Below, in pieces: positions 22,344 through 31,192 of a DNA stretch of 35,283 nucleotides. A model generated the notes under the pieces. It saw only the letters and a list, made by a program, of their open reading frames with translations, was not told where the DNA came from and did no database searches. The DNA is from Candidatus Heteroruminococcus faecigallinarum. Its GTDB lineage: Bacteria > Bacillota > Clostridia > Oscillospirales > Ruminococcaceae. Position 1 is the first letter of the stretch; every line of letters starts with the position of its first letter. The translations under genes were made by a program, and so were the position numbers. The stretch covers positions 1-35,283 of the forward strand of contig CAJFKV010000019.1 in NCBI GenBank assembly GCA_904387055.1. The letters are read 5' to 3'.

Positions 22344-23564
22344 TCAGCGCAGGAACATCCTGCCGTACTGGCCGTCGAAGCCGGGGCGGCAGTCCACCTG
22401 CCCCAGCCGCAGGCGGCGGATTCCCTCGGTCACCTGGGGGCCGGCCACCGGAGAGATCTCCTCCAGGGGCAGCCGGTCCAGAATGGGGAACTCCGGCCCC
22501 AGGCCGGCAAGGAGCCGTTCATAAAGGGCCAGCGTCCGCTTGCCGGCGGCCGCCCAGCCGGTGGAAGCGGCGATCACCTCCGGGAGGGGGGCCATCCGCC
22601 GGAAGGGCCTGGCCCCCCGGGGACGGAAGCCGGCGGGCCGGTCGGCCAGAATCTCCACCCGGTGCTCCACCCCCACGGTGAGGGGCTTGCCGCAAACCGG
22701 GCAGATCCCGCCCAAGGCCAGCGTCTGGGCAGGGGCGAGGCAGACGCCGCAGCTTCGGTGGCCGTCCAGGTGGTATTTGCCCTCCTGGGGGAAGAATTCC
22801 ACCGTCCCGGCAAGGCCTTCCCCGGTGCGGATGGCGCGCAGAACCTGGGGATAGGAGGGCTCCCCCTCCAGGAGGGTGGCCTCCCTCCCCAGCTTGGCGG
22901 GGGAATGGGCATCCGAATGGGAGAGAAGGGTCAGCCGGTCCAGGGCAGAGATCCGCCAGTTCATGGGCGGGTCGGAGGAGAGGCCGGTCTCCACCCCGTG
23001 AATCTGCCCGGAAAGATCCCCGAAGCAGTCCTCCAGCCGGTCAAAGCCGGAACAGGCGCCAAAGAGGGCAAAATGGGGGGTCCAGATGTGGGCGGGCACC
23101 AGCTCCCCCTGGGGGGTGACCTCCAGCAGCAGCTCCAGCAGGTCCCGGCAGTCCAGCTTCAGGATGGGCCGCCCGTCGGAGTGAAGGTTGCCGCCCAGGG
23201 CCTCCAGCCGGGCCGCCAGCCGGCCGGCCTCCTCCAGGCCGGGCAGGAGGAGCAGGCTGTGGACCTTGCGGGTGCGGCCGTCCTTTTTGTAGATGGAGCT
23301 GATCTCCCCCGTCACCAGGAAGAGGGGGTCCGGCCCGGGGGGCGCCCCCGGCAGCCGCAGCTGGGGACGGAGGGCGTAGACCCCCTCCCCGGCGGGAACC
23401 AGCTGCCGGGCAAGCTCCTGCCGCCAGGCCGGATGGGTGCAGTCCCCGGTGCCCACCAGGCGGATGCCCTTCCGGCGGGCCCACCAGTCCAGATGGGGCA
23501 GGTCACAGTCCCGGCTGGTGGCCCGGGAATAGCGGGAATGGATGTGCAGATCGGCCAGATACAT
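22344..23564 (-). CDS. Endonuclease Q-family DNA repair nuclease
   Basis: A 406-residue PHP-domain protein of the EndoQ group, which nicks DNA 5' of deaminated bases (uracil, hypoxanthine, xanthine) and abasic sites. The PHP metal site is seen as DLHIHSRYSRATS (His7, His9), GTGDCTHP, KVHSLLLLP, HIWTPHFALFGACSGFD and SHSDAHSP. A zinc ribbon follows with Cys272, Cys275, Cys288 and Cys291 (CGVC, CPVC). The C-terminal domain is helical. ATG 23564 follows AAGGAG. It is a lone gene. EndoQ was first described in archaea and is found in a subset of Bacillota; function here is inferred from the family. Confidence 0.85.
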   Translation of the reverse strand: MYLADLHIHSRYSRATSRDCDLPHLDWWARRKGIRLVGTGDCTHPAWRQELARQLVPAGEGVYALRPQLRLPGAPPGPDPLFLVTGEISSIYKKDGRTRKVHSLLLLPGLEEAGRLAARLEALGGNLHSDGRPILKLDCRDLLELLLEVTPQGELVPAHIWTPHFALFGACSGFDRLEDCFGDLSGQIHGVETGLSSDPPMNWRISALDRLTLLSHSDAHSPAKLGREATLLEGEPSYPQVLRAIRTGEGLAGTVEFFPQEGKYHLDGHRSCGVCLAPAQTLALGGICPVCGKPLTVGVEHRVEILADRPAGFRPRGARPFRRMAPLPEVIAASTGWAAAGKRTLALYERLLAGLGPEFPILDRLPLEEISPVAGPQVTEGIRRLRLGQVDCRPGFDGQYGRMFLR

Positions 23565-23880
23565 GGGGGAGTCTCCTTCCGTGGGATGGGCGTTTTGTCT
23601 CCATTATAGACGGCCCGGCAGGGGGGTGCAATCCCGTTTTTCGGCAGAAATCGACCCCGCCGGGCCCTGATTGCAGGGGGCGGCGGGGCCGGTCACAATT
23701 TGCTCAAAAAATCCCCCGGTTTTCTTAACGGATTCTTTAAAAGACGTTTGAAAGGTTTGTGAGGTTTCGTCATATTTTTCCGGTATTCTATAGACAGTTC
23801 CAAAGGGAGACGCCATCCGGAGGCCAATGCCTCCCTCCCCAAGAAACGTTCCCACCGATTAGAAACGGAGGTCACGATAT
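23565..23880 (+). promoter_or_regulatory. htrA upstream region with direct repeats and hairpin
   Basis: A gene-free 316-base stretch. CCCCGCCG (23654-23661) and CGGCGGGG (23681-23688) form a long hairpin without a T tail. An AT-rich block follows with four TTT-initial repeats: TTTAAAAG (23736), TTTGAAAG (23747), TTTGTGAG (23756) and TTTCGTCA (23765), spaced 11, 9 and 9 bases. TATTCT (23784-23789) may be the -10. The pattern suits a response regulator binding at the -35 position, but the match is loose. Confidence 0.35.
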
Positions 23881-25299
23881 ATGTTCCCTTACGACGATGA
23901 ACAGGAACCAAGAAGCAATTCCCCCATGGGCGCCCAGCCGGACGCCGACCCGCAGCAGCAGCCCAACACCGACTGCCGTCCCCAGGACAGCAGCTCCTAC
24001 TCCCAAAGCTGGAACCAGGAGCAGAACCAGTCCTCCCACACCACACCCCCCAGCGGGAACAGCTGGACCGGCCAGCAGAACACCGGCTGGAGCCAGCCGG
24101 GCTATCAGCAGCCTTACTCCCCCTTTTACGGGCAGGAATCCACCACCGGCGGCCATCCCCCGTATTATTCGAGCCAACCGCCGAAGGCCCCCCGTCCCAG
24201 GAGAAAGCGGACCGGCCGTGCCGTGAAAAACGCCTTGAAGTATGTGGGTGTCATCGCGGCCAGCGCCGTCCTCTCGGTAGGGTCCACCTTCGGTATCCTC
24301 CGCTACTCGGGCATGCTCACAAGCCCTGCGCAGGAATCTGCGCCCGCTTCCAGCAGCTCCAGCGGCTATGTGCCCACCACCAACAACATCTACAACAGCG
24401 GCGAGATGAGCCTGAGCGATGTGGCCGCCTCCATGGCGGACTCGGTGGTGGGAATCGTCACCACCCTGCAGGGCGGCCAGTCCACCGGTTCCGGCTTTGT
24501 CTACAGCGAGGACGGCCTCATCATCACCAACTACCACGTGATTGAAAACGGCACCGCCGTGCAGGTGGTCATGGACGACGGCACCACCTACGACGCCACC
24601 GTGGTGGGCGGGGACGAGCAGTCCGACCTGGCGGTCCTGAAGATCGATGCCCAGGGCCTGAGCCCCGTTACCATCAACAGCACCGATACCCCCGCTGTGG
24701 GCGAGACGGTTCTCGCCATCGGCAACCCCCTGGGGCTGGAGCTGCAGGGCTCGGTATCGGCCGGCATCATCTCGGCCGTTGACCGGCAGATCACCGTAAA
24801 CGGCCGCACCATGAACCTGCTGCAGACCGACGCCTCCATCAGCCCCGGCAACTCCGGCGGCCCGCTGGTCAACTCCCGCGGGGAGGTCATCGGCATCAAC
24901 TCCGCCAAGATCAGTTCCGACCTGGCCGAGGGCCTGGGCTTCGCCATCCCCATGACGACAGCCATGCCCATCATCAGCGACCTGATCGAGTACGGCTACG
25001 TCACCGGGCGGCCGGTCATCGGCGTCAGCGTCAGCGACGTGTCCGCCGAGATGGTCCTCTTCTACCGGATGCCCCAGGGCGTGTACGTCCAGGCGGTCAC
25101 CCCCGGCTCCAGCGCCGAGACCGCCGGCATCGAGGTGGGCGACATCATCACCGCCGCCGACGGCCAGGCGATCACCAGCACCACCGAGCTGGACAACATC
25201 AAGGACCAGCACTCCCCCGGGGACGAGATTGTTCTCACCATCTACCGGAGCGGGCGCACCACCGATGTGACGGTGGTCCTCTCGGAGTACACCGCCTGA
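23881..25299 (+). CDS. htrA: HtrA/DegP-like membrane-anchored serine protease
   Basis: A 472-residue quality-control protease that cleaves or refolds misfolded proteins outside the membrane. A Gln/Ser/Pro-rich cytoplasmic N-terminus (about 1-115) is followed by one membrane helix (about 122-140). The trypsin-like domain has His219 (TNYHVIENG), Asp249 (SDLAVLKID) and Ser325 (PGNSGGPLV). One PDZ domain occupies about 370-465. ATG 23881 follows GGAGG by ten bases. The long glutamine-rich N-terminus is typical of clostridial and actinobacterial HtrA proteins. A terminator follows at 25393. Upstream direct repeats may bind a stress-responsive regulator. Confidence 0.95.
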   Translation: MFPYDDEQEPRSNSPMGAQPDADPQQQPNTDCRPQDSSSYSQSWNQEQNQSSHTTPPSGNSWTGQQNTGWSQPGYQQPYSPFYGQESTTGGHPPYYSSQPPKAPRPRRKRTGRAVKNALKYVGVIAASAVLSVGSTFGILRYSGMLTSPAQESAPASSSSSGYVPTTNNIYNSGEMSLSDVAASMADSVVGIVTTLQGGQSTGSGFVYSEDGLIITNYHVIENGTAVQVVMDDGTTYDATVVGGDEQSDLAVLKIDAQGLSPVTINSTDTPAVGETVLAIGNPLGLELQGSVSAGIISAVDRQITVNGRTMNLLQTDASISPGNSGGPLVNSRGEVIGINSAKISSDLAEGLGFAIPMTTAMPIISDLIEYGYVTGRPVIGVSVSDVSAEMVLFYRMPQGVYVQAVTPGSSAETAGIEVGDIITAADGQAITSTTELDNIKDQHSPGDEIVLTIYRSGRTTDVTVVLSEYTA

Positions 25300-25392
25300 T
25301 CCTTTTTCCCACGCTATCCTCTCATGGAAACGGGTACATTTTCCCTTCTTTTCTGTTTCCGTTTCCCTTGTATCCATACTCCTCTTCCCAGG

Positions 25393-25419
25393 AAGCCGGC
25401 AGGAAACTGCCGGCTTTTT
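25393..25419 (+). terminator. Terminator of htrA
   Basis: AAGCCGGCAG-GAAA-CTGCCGGCTT, a perfect 10-bp stem with GAAA loop, runs into five T, about 95 bases after the stop codon. Confidence 0.92.
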
Positions 25420-25524
25420 GGGTTGTATGGTGGAAATTTGCCGGTTTTTCTCGCCACCGAGGGAGGTTATCCAAAAGAAAGGACGAATTTTTGTGGAAAG
25501 AGCCTATTCCTTTGGGCAAATCCC

Positions 25525-25554
25525 TTTACCTGCCGCCGGGAAATATGGTAGAAT
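25525..25554 (+). promoter_or_regulatory. Promoter for rlmA-typA
   Basis: TTTACC (25525-25530), 18 bases, TAGAAT (25549-25554) followed by an AT-rich initiation region, 35 bases before the rlmA start. Confidence 0.5.
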
Positions 25555-25588
25555 AAATAGGTATGTGTTGAGAAAGGAGGAAGCTGCC

Positions 25589-26473
25589 ATGAGTCTGCTG
25601 TGCTGCCCCGTCTGCGGGGGCGCCCTGGAGCAGGGGGAAAAGACCTACCGCTGCGGCCGGGGGCACTCCTTTGACCGGGCTTCCTCCGGATATGTCAACC
25701 TGCTGCCTCCCCGGGCCAAGCCCCCGGGGGACAACGCCCAGATGGTGGCCGCCCGGGCCCAGTTCCTGGCCGAGGGGTACTACGACCCCCTGCGGGAGGC
25801 TCTGGGGGAGACGGTCTGCCGCCTGCTGGGGGGCAAGGAATCCCCCGCCCTGCTGGACGCCGGCTGCGGGGAAGGCTATTACACCGACGGGATGGTCCGC
25901 GCCCTGGAGAAAGCGGGCTGCCATCCCCGGGCGGTGGGGCTGGACCTGTCCAAATACGCCCTGCGCCGGGCCGCCAAGCGGACCCCCCAGGGGGAGTTTG
26001 TGCTGGGGAGCCTCTTCCACCTGCCGGTGGCCGACCGGTCCCTGGACCTGGTGGCGGACGTCTTTGCCCCTGTGTGCCCGGGGGAATTTTCCCGGGTGCT
26101 CCGGGACGACGGGGTCCTGCTGCTGGCGGTGCCGGGGAGCCGGCACCTGTGGGGGCTGAAGAAGCTCCTCTACGACAAGCCCTACACCAACGACGAGGAG
26201 CCTCCCGACCACCGGGGCTTCGCCGTCCGGGAGAAGCTCTCCCTCTCCCGGCAGGTGGTGATCCAGGGACAGGCGGCCATCCAGGCCCTGTTCCAGATGA
26301 CCCCCTACTTTTGGAAGACCTCTCCCCAGGCGGCTGCCCGCCTGGAAGGATTGGACCGGCTGGAAACCGAGATTGCCTTTGACCTGTATCTCCTGAACAA
26401 GGAGAAGCCGGGGCAGGCGGGTTCCGCCCATACACACAACGACAAACCAAACGGGAAGATTGGGAAACGATAG
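25589..26473 (+). CDS. rlmA: 23S rRNA (guanine-N1)-methyltransferase, RlmA family
   Basis: A 294-residue SAM-dependent methyltransferase that modifies a guanine in hairpin 35 of 23S rRNA (G745 or G748 in known relatives). The N-terminal zinc finger is Cys6, Cys9, Cys22 and His26, followed by the diagnostic GYVNLLPPRAK. The SAM motif is LLDAGCGEGYYTDG near residue 87, with VADVFAPV at the catalytic position. ATG 25589 follows AAAGGAGG. It is 14 bases before typA, so the two ribosome-related genes likely share a transcript. Known relatives can affect sensitivity to macrolide-type antibiotics; that is family knowledge, not seen here. Confidence 0.9.
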   Translation: MSLLCCPVCGGALEQGEKTYRCGRGHSFDRASSGYVNLLPPRAKPPGDNAQMVAARAQFLAEGYYDPLREALGETVCRLLGGKESPALLDAGCGEGYYTDGMVRALEKAGCHPRAVGLDLSKYALRRAAKRTPQGEFVLGSLFHLPVADRSLDLVADVFAPVCPGEFSRVLRDDGVLLLAVPGSRHLWGLKKLLYDKPYTNDEEPPDHRGFAVREKLSLSRQVVIQGQAAIQALFQMTPYFWKTSPQAAARLEGLDRLETEIAFDLYLLNKEKPGQAGSAHTHNDKPNGKIGKR

Positions 26474-26487
26474 TCAGGAGGAAGATT

Positions 26488-28308
26488 GTGAAACGAGAAG
26501 ATCTGCGCAACATTGCCATTATTGCCCACGTTGACCACGGCAAGACCACCCTGGTGGACGGCCTGCTCCGTCAAAGCGGCACCTTCCGGGAGAACCAGGC
26601 GGTGGCCGAGCGGGTGATGGACTCCGGCGACCTGGAGCGGGAGCGGGGGATCACCATCCTGTCCAAGAACGCCGCCTGCGTCTACAAGGACATCAAGATC
26701 AACCTGGTGGATACCCCCGGCCATGCCGACTTTGGCGGCGAGGTGGAGCGGGTGCTGAAGATGGTCAACGGGGTGCTGCTCCTGGTGGACGCCGCCGAGG
26801 GCCCCATGCCCCAGACCCGCTTTGTGCTGGGACGGGCCCTGGAGCTGAACCACCGGGTCATTGTGGTGGTCAACAAGATTGACCGGCCCGACGCCCGGGT
26901 GAAGGAAGTGATCGACGAGGTTCTGGAGCTGCTGCTGGATCTGGGCGCCACCGACGAGCAGCTGGACAGCCCCATGCTCTTCTGCTCCGGGCGGGACGGC
27001 ACCGCCTCCTACTCCCCCGAGGTTCCCGGCAAGGACCTGACCCCCCTGCTGGACACCATCCTGGAGTATATCCCCGGCCCGGAGGGGGACGAGACCGCCC
27101 CTCTCCAGATGCTGATCTCCTCGGTGGACTACAACGACTATGTGGGCCGGATCGGCATCGGCCGCATCGAGAACGGGGTACTCTCGGTGGGGCAGGAGGT
27201 GGCCATCTGCGACTACCACAACCCCGACGTCAAGGCCAGGGGGAAGATTACCGCCCTGTACCAGTTTGAAGGGGTGGGCCGGGCGCCGGTCCAGAGCGCC
27301 CGGGCGGGGGACATCGTCTCCCTCTCCGGCATCGAGGGGCTCAACATCGGCAACACCGTCTGCGCCCCGTCCCAGGTGGAGGCCCTTCCCTTTGTGAAGA
27401 TCTCCGAGCCCACGGTGGAGATGACCTTCTCGGTCAACAACAGCCCCTTTGCCGGGCGGGAGGGAAAATTCGTCACCTCCCGGCAGATCCGGGAGCGGCT
27501 CTTCAAGGAGCTGCTGAAGGACGTGTCCCTGCGGGTGGAGGAGACCGATTCCACCGAGGCCTTCCGGGTGATGGGCCGGGGCGAGATGCACCTGTCCATC
27601 CTCATCGAGACCATGCGCCGTGAGGGGTACGAGTTCCAGGTGAGCCCGCCCCGGGTCCTCTTCCATGAGGAGAACGGGGTCAAGATGGAGCCGGTGGAGT
27701 ACATGGTGGCCGACGTGCCGGAGGAGTGGTCCGGCAGCGTGATCCAGAAGATGGGCATCCGCAAGGGCGAGATGCAGGCCATGACCCCCCAGGGCAGCCG
27801 GGTCAAGCTGGAGTTCCTGGTTCCCGCCCGGGGCCTCTTCGGCTACCGCAGCGAGTTCCTTACCGATACCCGGGGCGAGGGCATCCTGAGCACCGTGTTC
27901 CACGGGTACGAGCCCTACAAGGGGGAGATCCCCCGCCGGGGCAGCGGCTCCCTCATCGCCTACGAAACCGGCGAGGCGGTGGCCTACGGCATCTGGAACG
28001 CCCAGGACCGGGGCACCATGTTCATCACCCCCGGCCAGGCGGTCTACGCCGGCATGATCGTGGGCTCCTCCCCCAGCGGGGACGACATTGTGGTGAACGT
28101 CTGCAAGCGCAAGCACCTCACCAACACCCGGGCCTCCGGCAGCGACGAGGCCCTGCGGCTGGTGCCCCCCCGCCAGATGAGCCTGGAGGACTGCATGGAG
28201 TTCCTGGAGGAGGACGAGCTGCTGGAGGTCACCCCCAAGAGCCTGCGGATGCGCAAGCGGGAGCTAGACCACGCCCAGCGGATGAAAGCCGCCTCCAAAA
28301 AGAAATAA
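26488..28308 (+). CDS. typA: Ribosome-binding GTPase TypA/BipA
   Basis: A 606-residue translational GTPase related to EF-G and LepA that helps 50S assembly at low temperature and under stress. G1 is AHVDHGKTTL (13-22); switch and G3 follow as RERGITI and DTPGHADFGGEVERV; G4 is NKIDRPDAR. Domains II, III, V and the special C-terminal domain (GSDEALRLVPPRQMSLEDCMEFLEEDELLEVTP split across helices) are all present, so it is full length. The start is GTG 26488 with AGGAGG upstream. A terminator follows at 28335. Confidence 0.97.
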   Translation: MKREDLRNIAIIAHVDHGKTTLVDGLLRQSGTFRENQAVAERVMDSGDLERERGITILSKNAACVYKDIKINLVDTPGHADFGGEVERVLKMVNGVLLLVDAAEGPMPQTRFVLGRALELNHRVIVVVNKIDRPDARVKEVIDEVLELLLDLGATDEQLDSPMLFCSGRDGTASYSPEVPGKDLTPLLDTILEYIPGPEGDETAPLQMLISSVDYNDYVGRIGIGRIENGVLSVGQEVAICDYHNPDVKARGKITALYQFEGVGRAPVQSARAGDIVSLSGIEGLNIGNTVCAPSQVEALPFVKISEPTVEMTFSVNNSPFAGREGKFVTSRQIRERLFKELLKDVSLRVEETDSTEAFRVMGRGEMHLSILIETMRREGYEFQVSPPRVLFHEENGVKMEPVEYMVADVPEEWSGSVIQKMGIRKGEMQAMTPQGSRVKLEFLVPARGLFGYRSEFLTDTRGEGILSTVFHGYEPYKGEIPRRGSGSLIAYETGEAVAYGIWNAQDRGTMFITPGQAVYAGMIVGSSPSGDDIVVNVCKRKHLTNTRASGSDEALRLVPPRQMSLEDCMEFLEEDELLEVTPKSLRMRKRELDHAQRMKAASKKK

Positions 28309-28334
28309 AGGCTTTCGCTGGGAAGGCCAGCGGA

Positions 28335-28362
28335 AAGGGCCGCCCCGCGGGGCGGCCCTTTT
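28335..28362. terminator. Bidirectional terminator between typA and the lipoprotein operon
   Basis: AAGGGCCGCCCC pairs with GGGGCGGCCCTT, followed by TTTT on the plus strand; the minus-strand reading also ends in T. It lies between two convergent transcripts. Confidence 0.85.
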
Positions 28363-28391
28363 GCCGGTTTGAAGCGGGATCTTCCCCCGGC

Positions 28392-29438
28392 CTACAGGCC
28401 GGACAGCAGGCTGTCGATGGCGGCAAGGCCGGCGTCCCAGGCGGCCTCGCTGTCAAAGACCAAACCCTTCTCCCCGCCGGGGATCTGGACGGTCATCCAG
28501 CCGTTGTCAAAGCTGGCCTGCCACAGCAGCCCCTCCGCCCCGTAGGCGTTGATCTGGATGGCGCCCCCGGTGGCGGGGTTCCCCAGGTCGGGCAGGAGGG
28601 CCAGCTCCCCGCCGGCCGCCGCCAGATGGTCCAGGAGTTGGTCCACCGTCTCCGCCGGGAGGGCGGTCCGGGGAGCGGGGGCGCTCGGGGAGGAGACGGC
28701 GATCCGCTGTACCTCCTCCCGCTGGTCCAGCAGCGCCAGCCAGGCGTCCAGATCCTCCTGGGCGCCCGCCTCCAGCTGATCGGTCATCGCCGCCCAGCTG
28801 CCGCTGGCGGCCGCCTCCTGAGAGGAGAGAAGCTGGCTGGTTTGGGCCTCCTGGGCCTGCCGGGCCTGTTTTTCCTCCCGGAAGGGCTGGACGAAGGCCT
28901 CCGCCTCCTGGGCCGCCTGGGCAGGGGCCTGGAAAACGGCGGTCTCCTCCCCGTCCCACAGGAGCAGGAGGGTGCTCTCCTCCCAGGGGGAGAGGGTGAG
29001 GCCACGGCTCCCGTCGGGGCTCACCACCGTCAAAAGGCCGCCGATCCCCATCTGGGGCGGGTCCACGGCCTGCCACTCCTGGGGCCGGAGCAGGCGGGCC
29101 AGCTCCTCCTGCTGGGCCTCGGTCAGGTCAAAGCGGTACCCCAGGTCCCCGGGGCCCTCCTTGTCCATGGCCACCTGGGTGAGGGAGGCCAAAAAAGCCT
29201 CCCGGTCCCCGCTTTCCCTCTCCTGGGAGGAGGAAGGCGCCTGGGACGAGGGCTCCTCCGGCTGGGAAGAGGGGGAAGCCGGGGAGGGCTCCTCCTCCGG
29301 CGGGGCTTCTTGGGAAAGGGCCGGGCTGCTCTCCTCCCGGCTTGCCGGCGACCGGGACGAGGGGGCGGCACAGCCTGCCGCCATCGTCAGGATGAGGGCG
29401 GCTGCCAGCAGGACAGCCGCCGGAGAAAGACGGAACAT
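28392..29438 (-). CDS. Putative lipoprotein, function unknown (A)
   Basis: A 348-residue exported protein. The signal peptide (AVLLAAALILTMAAGC) ends in a usable lipobox with Cys23. It is followed by a low-complexity Ser/Pro/Glu linker to about residue 75. The outer domain has alternating Gln/Glu-rich helices (EEKQARQAQEAQTSQLL) and a C-terminal beta-rich part with GAIQINAYGAEGLLWQ. No known domain is evident. ATG 29438 follows AAGGAGG. It is second in a likely two-gene operon, 44 bases after another lipoprotein of similar layout. The pair may work together at the cell surface. Confidence 0.75.
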   Translation of the reverse strand: MFRLSPAAVLLAAALILTMAAGCAAPSSRSPASREESSPALSQEAPPEEEPSPASPSSQPEEPSSQAPSSSQERESGDREAFLASLTQVAMDKEGPGDLGYRFDLTEAQQEELARLLRPQEWQAVDPPQMGIGGLLTVVSPDGSRGLTLSPWEESTLLLLWDGEETAVFQAPAQAAQEAEAFVQPFREEKQARQAQEAQTSQLLSSQEAAASGSWAAMTDQLEAGAQEDLDAWLALLDQREEVQRIAVSSPSAPAPRTALPAETVDQLLDHLAAAGGELALLPDLGNPATGGAIQINAYGAEGLLWQASFDNGWMTVQIPGGEKGLVFDSEAAWDAGLAAIDSLLSGL

Positions 29439-29482
29439 GGGGACTCCTCCTTTTTGGATTGTATTTTTCTACAGAACAACGG

Positions 29483-30976
29483 TCAGGGGGCCGGCCAGAG
29501 CAGCTCCGCCTCCTCCTCCAGCACCAGGGGCACCAGGGTGCCGTTTGCCTGCTCGATCTGGTACACCGGCGACCCCGTCTCCCCGTTTACCAGGAAGACA
29601 ACACCGGACGATTCCTCGCCCCGGGAGCATTCGACCCGGTAATAGGGGACGCCTTCCAGGGACTCGGCCCCGGTCACCTGGGGAATCGGGGGTTCCCGCG
29701 TGTAGGTGACCAGATTGGAACAATAGCGCCAGCCGCCGTCCTCCTGGAGCTGGAGGGTAAGAAGGCTGCGCCGCTCCAGCCAAAAGCCCTCTCCTGTGGA
29801 AGGCTGGCCATATTGATCCACCGTCAGGCGGAGGGTGTCCCCCTCCTCCTGGATGGCGGTGACAATCGGTTCCCAGTAGCCGCCCCCCATCCCCTGCCCC
29901 TGGGGAAAGCGGTAAACTCCCGCCGCCTCGTCGTAGGCGTCCGACTGCCGGAGGTCCTCCCGGTCCCACAGGTAATAGGACATGACCATCTCCTCCACCT
30001 CCTGGGCAGGGTAGCGTTCCTGCCAGGGGAGAGGCTGGCCGGTCTTCTTTTGGTAGGCGAAGGCAAAGGCCCCCTCCAGCCCCCCGGGCAGGTCATCCGG
30101 GGCGATATATTCTTCCTGGGAAAAGTCCAGGTAGAGGGGCAGGGCGTAAAGGCTACCGGCGAGGTACCGCTCCTGGGCCTCGGCCATCGGCGGGTCCATG
30201 GCGGGGATCGCCGGGAGAACCTCCTCCGGCGATAGGACGAGGCCGTACCGGTCCTGCCTATTCTCCTCCGCCATAAAGAGGGCGGCCAGCCGCTCCTGGA
30301 AAAGGAGGGCCCGGCTGCCCGCCTCCTGGGCGGCGAGGGCGGCCCCCTCCAGATCCCCGTCCCCGGCGTAGCCTGGGATGGGTTCCCGGCTGGGTATCCT
30401 TTCCAGAAGAAGGGAGAGTCCCCCCGCCTCCCCCTCAAAGCGGAGGAAGCCGTCCCCGTTCCAGACGGCGGCCAGGGCCTGCCGCTCCTCCCGGGGCTGC
30501 CCCTCCCGGGTGGGATAATAGAGGGTGCAGAAGGCCCCCTGGGAACCGGCCTCCAGCCGGTAGACCAGCGGGGTGGTGTCCCCCAGGGCCAGGCCGGTGA
30601 GGACGGCGGGCTCTCCCTCCTGGAGGGCCTGGATCCACTCCTCCAGAAGGGCACGGTTCTGGGTGCCCCGGCCGGTGGTCCAGGGGTACTCCCCGGTGGC
30701 CGCCAAGGCTTCCCACTCCTCCCAACGGGCCAGCAGCTCCCCCGGGTCCGGTTCCTCCGCCGGCGCTTCCCGGGCCGGGGAGGAGGATGCTGCCGGCGGT
30801 TCTTCCTCGGCGGGGGCGGACGAACCCGCCTCCTGGGAAATCTCCCGGGAGGGGGCGGCGCCTTCCCCGTCCCGCTGGGCGGGGGCTCTCGTCTCCAGCC
30901 CGGAGCAGCCCGCCAGCACCAGGACAGCCAGGGCCGCCGCCAGAAGCGCTCGTTTTCCCCTGTGGCTCGCCATCAT
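29483..30976 (-). CDS. Putative lipoprotein, function unknown (B)
   Basis: A 497-residue exported protein. The signal peptide ends in a canonical lipobox (LVLAGC), then a Ser/Pro/Glu linker of about 50 residues, then a large domain rich in Trp, Tyr and acidic residues (YRLEAGSQGAFCTLYYPTR; EEMVMSYYLWDREDLRQ). No catalytic motif or named domain is visible. Of several in-frame starts, ATG 30976 lies seven bases after GAGGAGG and is preferred; ATG 30982 is one base from it. The product probably sits on the outer membrane face. It is the first gene of the pair with lipoprotein A. Confidence 0.75.
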   Translation of the reverse strand: MMASHRGKRALLAAALAVLVLAGCSGLETRAPAQRDGEGAAPSREISQEAGSSAPAEEEPPAASSSPAREAPAEEPDPGELLARWEEWEALAATGEYPWTTGRGTQNRALLEEWIQALQEGEPAVLTGLALGDTTPLVYRLEAGSQGAFCTLYYPTREGQPREERQALAAVWNGDGFLRFEGEAGGLSLLLERIPSREPIPGYAGDGDLEGAALAAQEAGSRALLFQERLAALFMAEENRQDRYGLVLSPEEVLPAIPAMDPPMAEAQERYLAGSLYALPLYLDFSQEEYIAPDDLPGGLEGAFAFAYQKKTGQPLPWQERYPAQEVEEMVMSYYLWDREDLRQSDAYDEAAGVYRFPQGQGMGGGYWEPIVTAIQEEGDTLRLTVDQYGQPSTGEGFWLERRSLLTLQLQEDGGWRYCSNLVTYTREPPIPQVTGAESLEGVPYYRVECSRGEESSGVVFLVNGETGSPVYQIEQANGTLVPLVLEEEAELLWPAP

Positions 30977-31192
30977 TTTCATTCCTCCTCTGCGAATCGA
31001 TTCTGCCATTCATCTCCATAGTGGGAAAAAAGGGGGAATTTGCTGCATTCCCCCGATACCACTCCTATTCTACCACCCTTTTCCCTGGGGAACAGGGGGG
31101 TCCTCCTTCGGCGGAAAATTCCCTTCCAAGACTACCCAGCGGGCCGCTTTTGTGGTACTCTGAATACAGAACCGAGAAAAGGAGGGAACGGG

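Noticed and set aside
26305-28116. A 603-codon open frame on the minus strand
   Set aside because: It is the shadow of typA, whose domains are unmistakable on the plus strand.
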